Shown: positions 15,014-21,073 of the stretch, piece by piece | How positions within the stretch are numbered: the stretch's first letter is position 1 | Layout of the letters: the number at the start of each line of letters is the position of its first letter | Assembly (NCBI GenBank): GCA_016934175.1 | Contig: JAFGTI010000110.1 | Location: 1 to 21,073, forward strand | Reading direction: 5' to 3' | Source: Acholeplasmataceae bacterium | GTDB lineage: Bacteria > Bacillota_I > Bacilli_A > Acholeplasmatales > Acholeplasmataceae | DNA length: 21,073 nt | Program-made: the position numbers and the translations under genes | The notes under the pieces: model-generated | The model's input: the letters and a program-made list of their open reading frames with translations, nothing else | Told to the model about the DNA's origin: nothing | Databases searched by the model: none

Positions 15014-15017
15014 TTTA
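14981..15017 (+). terminator. T-box-controlled terminator upstream of alaS
   Basis: ACGTCCTTAG (14981-14990) pairs with CTAAGGGCGT (14997-15006) with one G-U wobble around a 6-base loop, followed by TTATTTTTTT. This is the terminator that competes with the T-box antiterminator. Confidence 0.92.
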
Positions 15018-15035
15018 TATTTTGGAGGATTAGAT

Positions 15036-17618
15036 ATGAAGTATATGACAGCTGAACAAATTAGAGAAACTTGGTTATCATTTTTCGAATCAAAAGGACA
15101 TAAGATTGAGCCATCCGCATCTTTGGTTCCACAAAATGATCCAACCTTATTATGGATTAATGCAGGAGTAGCTCCATTAAAGAAATATTTTGACGGTAGT
15201 GAAAAACCTGTTAATCCAAGAATGGCAAATGTCCAAAAATGCATTCGTACAAATGATATTGATAATGTAGGTAGAACCGCAAGACACCAAACATTTTTTG
15301 AAATGTTAGGTAATTTTTCTATTGGTAATTATTTTAAAAAAGAAGCTATAGCTTGGGGACTTGAATTATTAACAGATGAAAAATGGTTTGGTTTTCCAAA
15401 AGAAAAGCTATATATGACATATTATCCCGATGATTTAGAAGCTAGACAGTATTGGATTGATTGTGGTGTGGACCCAGCACATTTGATTCCACGAGATGAC
15501 AATTTTTGGGAAATTGGATCAGGCCCATGCGGTCCAGATACAGAAATTTATTTTGATCGCGGACAGTCCTATGATCAAAGAGGAAAAGAATTAATCGAAG
15601 AAGATTTAGAAAACGAACGCTATATAGAAATTTGGAACATTGTTTTTTCTCAGTATAATTCAAAACCAAATTTAACAAGAGAAAATTACCCAGAATTACC
15701 AAATAAAAATATTGATACAGGTGCAGGACTTGAGCGTTTTGCATGTGTTATACAAGAAGTTAAAACTAATTTTGAAACCGATTTATTTTATCCAATTATT
15801 AAACATACAGAAGTTTTATCTGGTATCAAATATGATGGACAGATGGCATTTAAAGTCATTTCAGATCATATCAAGGCATTGGTCATAGCAATCAGTGATG
15901 GAGCTATGTTATCAAACGAAGGAAGAGGATATGTCTTAAGAAGACTTTTAAGACGTGCTGTGAAATACGGACGTTCTCTTAATCTTTATGAACCTTTTTT
16001 ATATCAACTTGTTGATGATGTAGTTGATATAATGGGAGTCTTTTATGGCAACTTAAAAGAGACCCAAGATATTGTTAAGAAGTTAATATACAAAGAAGAA
16101 CAAAAGTTTTTAGAAACAATTAATGAAGGTGAAAAACATCTATTAGATGCTATTGATAAAGAAGGAAAAACAATATCTGGAACAACAGCATTTAAACTTT
16201 ATGATACTTATGGGTTTCCTATAGAATTGACATTAGAGTATGCTGATGAACATCAAGTGATTGTTGATGAAAAAGCATTTAGAGAAGAACTTGAAAAACA
16301 AAAAGAACGTTCAAGAAATGCACGTACAAGTCAAGGAAGTATGAAAGCGCAAGAAGAGGTTTTTATTAACTTTTTAAAACCTTCAAAATTTATAGGTTAT
16401 GACACTTTGCAAAGTGAAGCAAAGGTGATTAAAGTATTTTCTGAAGGGATCGTCTTAGACCAAACGCCTTTCTATGCAACAAGTGGTGGACAAGTAGCTG
16501 ATCAAGGGACGATTAATGGACTCAAAGTGATTGATGTTTCAAAACTTCCTAACGGACAATTTTTACATCAAATAGAAGAAAATGCTTTTGAAGAAGGCGA
16601 TGAAGTTTTGGCAATCGTCGATGCACATCAACGACTAAAAACAATTCGAAATCATAGTGCCGCACATTTATTTCATCAAGCAATTAAAGACATTTTTGGA
16701 AAGCACGCCAACCAACAAGGTTCACAGGTTTCACCTAAAAGCTGGCGCTTTGACTTTAATCATTATGAGACAGAATCAGATGAGAAAATTAGTGAAGTAG
16801 AGAAACTTGTTAAACATTACATCTCTGAAAAGCCACTTGATGTTGTCATTAGAGAAATGCCTTTAGAAGAAGCAAAAAAAATTGGTGCTATGGCACTCTT
16901 TGGAGAGAAATATCACGATGTTGTTCGTGTTGTTGATATGGGATGGAGTAAAGAATTATGTGGAGGTACTCATGTCAAAAATACGAAAGAAATTATTGAC
17001 TTTGCGATCACATCTTATGAATCTATTGGATCAGGTGTTTACCGTATGGAAGGTATTACCGGCACGCACATTAAAGAACAAGTAAAAGGCTTTATTGAGC
17101 CACTTTACAATGAAATTGAATTATTGAATGATAAGATAAATCGTATGGAAATAAAATTCAATATTCCATCTGTTCCTAACCTTTTAGGTAGCTATCAAGA
17201 TATCATCAACTTAAGACATTACATCGTTGACTTGAAAGAACTTATAAAGGAAAAAGAAAAAGAATTCAATAGACAACAACAACAAAACGTTTTACATAGA
17301 CTAGATGATTTCGTTACTGATGATAAAACTAAAAAACAAGTGATTGTTTTAAATGATATTGATTCTAAAGTTTTAAAACAATTGATGGATGCACTTTATG
17401 ATAAAATAAAGGCACAAACATTATTTATTGTGAATGTGCAAGAGGGTAAAGCAACTTTCTTGTGTAAGAGCGAATTAGATCAAGCAAATACGTTGGTCAG
17501 ACTTGCTGCTTCACTTACCGGTGGATCTGGTGGTGGAAAATCAAGTTTAGCTCAAGGCGGTACTCAAGATTTATCAAACCTTGAACAAGCGATTGAAAAG
17601 GTAAAAGAGAATTTATGA
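15036..17618 (+). CDS. alaS: Alanine-tRNA ligase
   Basis: This class II synthetase charges tRNA-Ala and edits mischarged Ser and Gly (860 aa, family about 875). The catalytic core shows motif 1 around WINAGVAPLKKYF (40-52), RTARHQTFFEMLGNFSIGNY (80-99) and the motif 3 region GRGYVLRRLLRRAVKYGR (296-313). The editing domain has H540-SAA-H544 and CGGTH (642-646). The C-terminal DHHA1 domain ends with GGSGGGKSSLAQGG. The usual editing motif is HSATH; the Thr to Ala change here is minor. GGAGG seven bases before ATG 15036 fixes the start; the upstream extension lies in the terminator. The TGA stop overlaps the ruvX start as ATGA. Confidence 0.98.
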   Translation: MKYMTAEQIRETWLSFFESKGHKIEPSASLVPQNDPTLLWINAGVAPLKKYFDGSEKPVNPRMANVQKCIRTNDIDNVGRTARHQTFFEMLGNFSIGNYFKKEAIAWGLELLTDEKWFGFPKEKLYMTYYPDDLEARQYWIDCGVDPAHLIPRDDNFWEIGSGPCGPDTEIYFDRGQSYDQRGKELIEEDLENERYIEIWNIVFSQYNSKPNLTRENYPELPNKNIDTGAGLERFACVIQEVKTNFETDLFYPIIKHTEVLSGIKYDGQMAFKVISDHIKALVIAISDGAMLSNEGRGYVLRRLLRRAVKYGRSLNLYEPFLYQLVDDVVDIMGVFYGNLKETQDIVKKLIYKEEQKFLETINEGEKHLLDAIDKEGKTISGTTAFKLYDTYGFPIELTLEYADEHQVIVDEKAFREELEKQKERSRNARTSQGSMKAQEEVFINFLKPSKFIGYDTLQSEAKVIKVFSEGIVLDQTPFYATSGGQVADQGTINGLKVIDVSKLPNGQFLHQIEENAFEEGDEVLAIVDAHQRLKTIRNHSAAHLFHQAIKDIFGKHANQQGSQVSPKSWRFDFNHYETESDEKISEVEKLVKHYISEKPLDVVIREMPLEEAKKIGAMALFGEKYHDVVRVVDMGWSKELCGGTHVKNTKEIIDFAITSYESIGSGVYRMEGITGTHIKEQVKGFIEPLYNEIELLNDKINRMEIKFNIPSVPNLLGSYQDIINLRHYIVDLKELIKEKEKEFNRQQQQNVLHRLDDFVTDDKTKKQVIVLNDIDSKVLKQLMDALYDKIKAQTLFIVNVQEGKATFLCKSELDQANTLVRLAASLTGGSGGGKSSLAQGGTQDLSNLEQAIEKVKENL

Positions 17619-18043
17619 AAAGATATTTAGGCTTAGATTTAGGAAGTAAAACTTGTGGAGTAGCATTAAGTGAATCTGGCATTATTGCTTATGCCATAAC
17701 AACATATAGATTCGCAGAAAATAAGTATGAAGACGCTGCAAATTATGTTGCATCTCTCATAAAAGAACACAAGATAGATACCGTGGTTTTAGGATATCCA
17801 AAACACATGAATAATGATATTGGTATACGCGGTAAAATCAGTGAAGATTTTAAGAGTATGGTTGAAGAAAAATGTCAAGTTGAAATTGTACTTTGGGATG
17901 AAAGATTATCAACTCAAACTGCAAGACGTGCAATGATTAAAGGCTCAGAGCGACGCAAATCCCAAAAACAAAAAAAGGATGAACTCGCAGCTGTTGTCAT
18001 ATTACAAAATTATTTAGATTATAAAGGAGCAAGTCTATGTTAG
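17615..18043 (+). CDS. ruvX: Putative pre-16S rRNA nuclease (YqgF/RuvX family)
   Basis: A 142-aa RNase H-fold nuclease thought to finish the 16S rRNA 5' end; a Holliday junction resolvase role was proposed earlier. The N-terminal GLDLGSKTCGVALSES (residues 6-21) carries the first acidic residue, Asp8. VVLGYPKHMNNDIGIRG (57-73) and LWDERLSTQTARR (93-105) are the other signatures. The ATG overlaps the alaS stop, and the end overlaps the DUF1292 gene by 7 bases. The order alaS-ruvX-DUF1292 matches Bacillus alaS-yrrK-yrzB apart from a small gene. Confidence 0.93.
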   Translation: MKRYLGLDLGSKTCGVALSESGIIAYAITTYRFAENKYEDAANYVASLIKEHKIDTVVLGYPKHMNNDIGIRGKISEDFKSMVEEKCQVEIVLWDERLSTQTARRAMIKGSERRKSQKQKKDELAAVVILQNYLDYKGASLC

Positions 18044-18321
18044 AAGAAAACCAAATGGTCGTAACAAATGCTGAAGGTGAAGAATCCGTTTGCGAGATAT
18101 TATTTACTCATGAGCATGAAGGAAAAAATTATGTCGTCTTTGAATTTGTAGATTCACATGAAGTGAGTGCAGCAGTTTATGTTGCTGGAGAAACCGAAGA
18201 AGAAGGCACATTTTTTGATATTGAAACAGATGAAGAATGGGATATGTTAGATAAAGTATTACAATCTTATTTTGATAATCTTGATGAAGAAGAGGCAGAC
18301 GAAGAAGCAGAAGAATTATAA
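18037..18321 (+). CDS. DUF1292 family protein (YrzB-like)
   Basis: A 94-aa acidic soluble protein of unknown function. It matches the DUF1292 pattern: an N-terminal ILFTHEHEGKNYVVFE (residues 21-36), a middle VYVAGETEEEG (47-57), FFDIETDEEWDMLDKVLQSY (58-77) and a Glu/Asp-rich tail. AAAGGAG lies in front of the ATG, within the ruvX end. In Bacillus the equivalent gene yrzB sits in the same position. The next gene begins at the last base of its stop codon (TAATG). Confidence 0.88.
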   Translation: MLEENQMVVTNAEGEESVCEILFTHEHEGKNYVVFEFVDSHEVSAAVYVAGETEEEGTFFDIETDEEWDMLDKVLQSYFDNLDEEEADEEAEEL

Positions 18322-18887
18322 TGCTTAGTTTGCTTAGGACATATGCAACAGAAAATCATGTTCCCATTATTTGTGAAGATGGTCTTTTGTTTTTAGAGTC
18401 ACTAATTAAGTTACATAAGGTTAAACATGTTCTAGAGATAGGAACTGCCATTGGCTATAGCGCACTTGCTATGGCTTCTTTAGGTTGCAAAGTAGATACG
18501 ATAGAGAAAAATTTGGAAATGGCAGAATTAGCTAAAAAGAATTTAGAAGTCTATGATCTAAACCATCAAGTTTCTTTGATTCACTCAGATGCATTAACTT
18601 ATGATGGAAAACTTCAAGTATATGATATGATTTTTATTGATGCAGCTAAGGCACAATATCAAAGATTTTTTGAAAAGTATATGCAATATTTGAAACCTAG
18701 GGGTATCATTGTTTGTGATAATTTGAGGTTTCATGATTTGAAGCCTGAAAATGTCAATAGGCACACAAAGCAGCTCTTGAGAAAAATAGAGACCTTCAAA
18801 AACTTTCTTATAGAACATCATGAATTTGAAACTAAATTTTACAATCAGGGTGATGGAATGAGTGTCAGCATAAGGAAACTCAAATGA
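18321..18887 (+). CDS. trmR: tRNA 5-hydroxyuridine methyltransferase (TrmR/YrrM type)
   Basis: A 188-aa class I SAM-dependent O-methyltransferase. In Bacillus the family member TrmR methylates 5-hydroxyuridine at tRNA position 34 to 5-methoxyuridine. The SAM site is VLEIGTAIGYSALA (residues 37-50) with acidic Glu62 after it. Metal-type ligands lie in IFIDAAKAQY (Asp107) and VCDNLRF (Asp133, Asn134). The specific name relies on the two U32 genes directly after it, as in Bacillus yrrM-yrrN-yrrO; by sequence alone, catechol-type O-methyltransferase would be the safer label. The stop TGA overlaps the next ATG. Confidence 0.85.
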   Translation: MLSLLRTYATENHVPIICEDGLLFLESLIKLHKVKHVLEIGTAIGYSALAMASLGCKVDTIEKNLEMAELAKKNLEVYDLNHQVSLIHSDALTYDGKLQVYDMIFIDAAKAQYQRFFEKYMQYLKPRGIIVCDNLRFHDLKPENVNRHTKQLLRKIETFKNFLIEHHEFETKFYNQGDGMSVSIRKLK

Positions 18888-19768
18888 AAATTATTACCAC
18901 TTTTTATCAACTCAATAATTTAGAAACACTTTCCTCATATGTGGATGGTTTTTTAATTGGAAATGATCAATATGGGACGAGATTAACAAAGAGTTTTGAA
19001 ACAAGTGAAATGATTGAAGCTTTAAATATAACACAAAGATTAAATAAAAAATTATTTTTATTAGTTAATCAAATGTTTACTGATGATCATTTAGAAGCAT
19101 TAAAAAAATGGTTTGATATGTTACCAGTTGAAAGATTCGAAGGAATTATTGTTGCTGATCTTGGTGTTGTGAATTTATTAAAAAAACTCGGGTTAAACAA
19201 AAAAACTATTTATCATCCGGAAACTTTATTAACCAATGCATATGATTTTAATTATCTAGCAAAAGAAGCTATTTATGGGGCTTTTGTTGCTAAAGAGATT
19301 ACTCTAGATAATGTTATATCCATTGGTAAAAAAAAGAAATATGCCTTATTCATGGTAGGACACGGACACTTAAATATGTTTTATTCAAAAAGACAATTAA
19401 TTGATAATTTTATGACATTTACTGAATCAAAGAACATTTATCATAATCAACAAAATTTAACTCTAATTGAAGAAACAAGAAAAGAAGATCCCTATCCTAT
19501 ATTAGAAGATTTTGCTGGAACTCATGTTTTTAGATCACAAGTTTTCTCTACTCTTCAATATTTGGAAGAGCTTAGTGAGGTCGTAGATTATTTAGTGATT
19601 GATACTTTATTCAAAAACGATCAGTATGCATTACAGATTCTTATGCTCTATAACCAGAAAAGAATAGATGATAAAGTAATCAATCGTATTAAAAATGATT
19701 ATAGTGAAAAGTGGGATACTGGATTTTTATATAAAAAAACAATTTATAAACAAAAGGACAAAAGATGA
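18884..19768 (+). CDS. U32 family protein, cysteine-free paralogue (TrhP1/YrrN-like)
   Basis: A 294-aa member of the U32 'peptidase' family. In Bacillus the pair YrrN/YrrO is linked to prephenate-dependent hydroxylation of U34 in tRNA. Where active paralogues carry the Cys motif, this one reads MVGHGHLNMFYSKRQL (residues 157-172), and the whole protein has no cysteine. It therefore cannot hold the iron-sulfur cluster expected of catalytic U32 proteins. That suggests a supporting subunit for the next gene's product. The flanking ATGA overlaps on both sides imply coupled translation and a fixed ratio of the two proteins. Confidence 0.82.
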   Translation: MKIITTFYQLNNLETLSSYVDGFLIGNDQYGTRLTKSFETSEMIEALNITQRLNKKLFLLVNQMFTDDHLEALKKWFDMLPVERFEGIIVADLGVVNLLKKLGLNKKTIYHPETLLTNAYDFNYLAKEAIYGAFVAKEITLDNVISIGKKKKYALFMVGHGHLNMFYSKRQLIDNFMTFTESKNIYHNQQNLTLIEETRKEDPYPILEDFAGTHVFRSQVFSTLQYLEELSEVVDYLVIDTLFKNDQYALQILMLYNQKRIDDKVINRIKNDYSEKWDTGFLYKKTIYKQKDKR

Positions 19769-20943
19769 TTGAATTATTAGCACCAGCTGGTGACTTAGAA
19801 AAATTAAAAATCGCATTGATGTATGGTGCTGACGCTGTCTTTATTGGTGGACAGGATTTTTCTTTACGCGCTCGTGCTTCAAACTTTACTTTAGATGATA
19901 TATTAGAAGCTACGACTTTTGCTCATCTTAAAGGAAAGAAAATATATGTAACGACGAACATCATTCCTCATGAAGAAGATTTATTTGGCATTATTGAATA
20001 TCTTAAAGCACTAGAAGAGAGAAATGTTGATGCCATTATTTCAGCATCACCATCCATCATAGATACTGCATTAAAACATACAAATCTTGAGATTCATTTA
20101 TCAACTCAACAATCTGCATTAAATGCTGAGGCTGTTAATTTCTGGTATGATCAAGGCATCACACGTGTAGTCTTAGCTAGAGAACTTGATAAGCAACAAA
20201 TTAAAAAACTCATTTCTAAAACAAAAGCTGATATAGAAGTATTTATTCATGGTGGAATGTGTATGTCATATTCAGGTAGATGTAGTTTGTCTAATACAAT
20301 GACCGATCGAGATGCCAATAGAGGTGGGTGTGCTCATTCTTGTCGCTGGAATTATGAGCTTGCTCAAGACGGAAAAAGTGTAAGTAATCAAATGTTTTCT
20401 ATGTCTTCAAAAGATTTAGAAGCATTAGAACAAATTCCCTATCTAATCGATTCAAATGTTTCAGCATTAAAAATCGAAGGAAGAATGAAAAGTCTTCATT
20501 ATATTGCTACTGTTGTTTCAACTTATAGAAAATTGATTGATACTTATTTAAGAGTTGGTGAAATAAATGATTATCATCCTTATCTTCTTGAATTGCAAAA
20601 AGCAGAAAATAGATTAGTATCATTTGGTTATCTTGAAGGGATGCCGGGTATAGAGCAGTTATTATATGATAGAAGAAGTGAACAACCCTCTCAATTATTT
20701 ATTGGCCTTGTTAAGGGTTATGACCAAAAAACACAAACGGCTTTCATAGAGCAACGTAATTATTTTGAAATTGGACAAGAAATTGAAATTTTAAATCCAA
20801 ATGGCAGCGAAAAGTCTTTTATTCTTAAAGAGATGACTGATGAAAATGGTGAGCATCTTGATGTTGCTAGACATCCTCAACAAATTGTGAAAATACATAT
20901 TCCATTTGAAGTTGAACCCTATGCAATGTTGAGGAAAAAATAA
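19765..20943 (+). CDS. U32 family protein, tRNA uridine 5-hydroxylase type (TrhP2/YrrO-like)
   Basis: A 392-aa U32 protein beginning IELLAPAGDLEKLK, the usual family start. The U32 signature EVFIHGGMCMSYSGRCSLS (158-176) is complete. The protein has exactly four cysteines (C166, C173, C189, C193), the set that binds a [4Fe-4S] cluster in characterised relatives. KIEGRMKS (235-242) is a further conserved block. In Bacillus and E. coli such proteins make 5-hydroxyuridine at tRNA position 34, which TrmR then methylates. The older label 'collagenase-like peptidase' is less likely here given trmR upstream. The stop overlaps the next ATG by one base. Confidence 0.9.
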   Translation: MIELLAPAGDLEKLKIALMYGADAVFIGGQDFSLRARASNFTLDDILEATTFAHLKGKKIYVTTNIIPHEEDLFGIIEYLKALEERNVDAIISASPSIIDTALKHTNLEIHLSTQQSALNAEAVNFWYDQGITRVVLARELDKQQIKKLISKTKADIEVFIHGGMCMSYSGRCSLSNTMTDRDANRGGCAHSCRWNYELAQDGKSVSNQMFSMSSKDLEALEQIPYLIDSNVSALKIEGRMKSLHYIATVVSTYRKLIDTYLRVGEINDYHPYLLELQKAENRLVSFGYLEGMPGIEQLLYDRRSEQPSQLFIGLVKGYDQKTQTAFIEQRNYFEIGQEIEILNPNGSEKSFILKEMTDENGEHLDVARHPQQIVKIHIPFEVEPYAMLRKK

Positions 20944-21073
20944 TGGATAAATATGAGAAGAATGGTAAAATTATCAACTACCATATTATTAGAAAAAAGA
21001 TTAAAAACACATACTTTAGAATAAAAGAAAATCACTTGCAAGTGACAACGAATAACAAGACAAATACAAAATT
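20943..21073 (+). CDS. YgjP-like (M48/SprT-type) metallopeptidase, N-terminal fragment
   Basis: The first 43 codons of a gene cut by the right edge. The ATG shares its A with the upstream TAA. The sequence INYHIIRKKIKNTYFRIKEN (residues 11-30), followed by HLQVTTNN, resembles the N-terminal beta-strand region of YgjP-type (DUF45) metal-dependent hydrolases, which typically read 'v.y.v.r.krkt..lrv...g.l.v..P'. The HExxH-type zinc motif would be beyond the window, so the call is tentative. In Bacillus the gene at this point is udk, so synteny ends here. Confidence 0.5.
   Translation, partial: MDKYEKNGKIINYHIIRKKIKNTYFRIKENHLQVTTNNKTNTK

Noticed and set aside
15442..15744. 100-aa minus-strand frame inside alaS
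   Set aside because: Shadow frame antisense to conserved alaS sequence with no independent signals.
15555..17035. HSAAH instead of HSATH in the AlaRS editing site, considered as an editing defect
   Set aside because: Both histidines and the CGGTH motif are intact. The Thr to Ala change alone does not show loss of function.
1..21073. CRISPR arrays, prophage, toxin-antitoxin or defence genes, tRNA or rRNA genes
   Set aside because: No regularly spaced repeats, cloverleaf sequences or characteristic protein families were found. The window is mainly housekeeping.

Overview
The window is AT-rich, gene-dense chromosomal DNA from a low-GC Firmicutes/Mollicutes-type bacterium. UGA works as a stop codon here: it ends gcvPA, alaS, trmR and the first U32 gene inside ATGA overlaps. 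This argues against the Mycoplasma/Spiroplasma code. The alaS-ruvX-yrzB-trmR-trhP order is that of Bacillus, but mltG (septal peptidoglycan transglycosylase) is missing from its usual place. Low GC, the standard stop and the missing mltG together suggest a wall-less Acholeplasma-like organism. That is an inference; no taxonomic marker was searched.

Layout. Positions 1-3200 (minus strand) hold the glycine cleavage operon gcvT-gcvH-gcvPA-gcvPB, with gcvPB running off the left edge. A CcpA cre-like site lies at its transcription start and no glycine riboswitch is visible. Positions 3270-3703 (minus) hold a decayed secreted/membrane protein gene with its own terminator. Positions 3801-5458 (plus) hold a lysophospholipase-like hydrolase and a beta-hydroxyacid dehydrogenase. 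A bidirectional terminator separates them from gpmI (minus). The 314-base gap between gpmI and ribU carries divergent promoters, a shared cre-like site, inverted repeats and an FMN riboswitch. The riboswitch controls ribU (riboflavin ECF S component) and an unrecognised membrane protein. Next come eno, a gap with a terminator and the start of a lost IS3-type insertion sequence, then rnr-smpB-patatin-PAP2-acetyltransferase. Finally an alanine T-box leads alaS-ruvX-DUF1292-trmR-two U32 proteins-(partial YgjP-like metallopeptidase), tightly packed with 1-7 base overlaps.

How the genes fit together. gpmI and eno catalyse consecutive glycolytic steps (3-phosphoglycerate to 2-phosphoglycerate to phosphoenolpyruvate). 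Both have a cre-like site about 42 bp upstream of the -10 box, which suggests common carbon control. RNase R and SmpB belong to the trans-translation and RNA quality-control module. TrmR and the two U32 proteins are the known set for 5-methoxyuridine at tRNA position 34, so the last operon is largely about tRNA charging and wobble modification.

Most of the window is housekeeping. I see no defence system, prophage, CRISPR array or obvious new multi-gene system. The best leads are regulatory DNA (cre geometry, gpmI dyads, the rnr palindrome, the riboswitch switch element), the unknown protein under FMN control, and two small genetic remnants.
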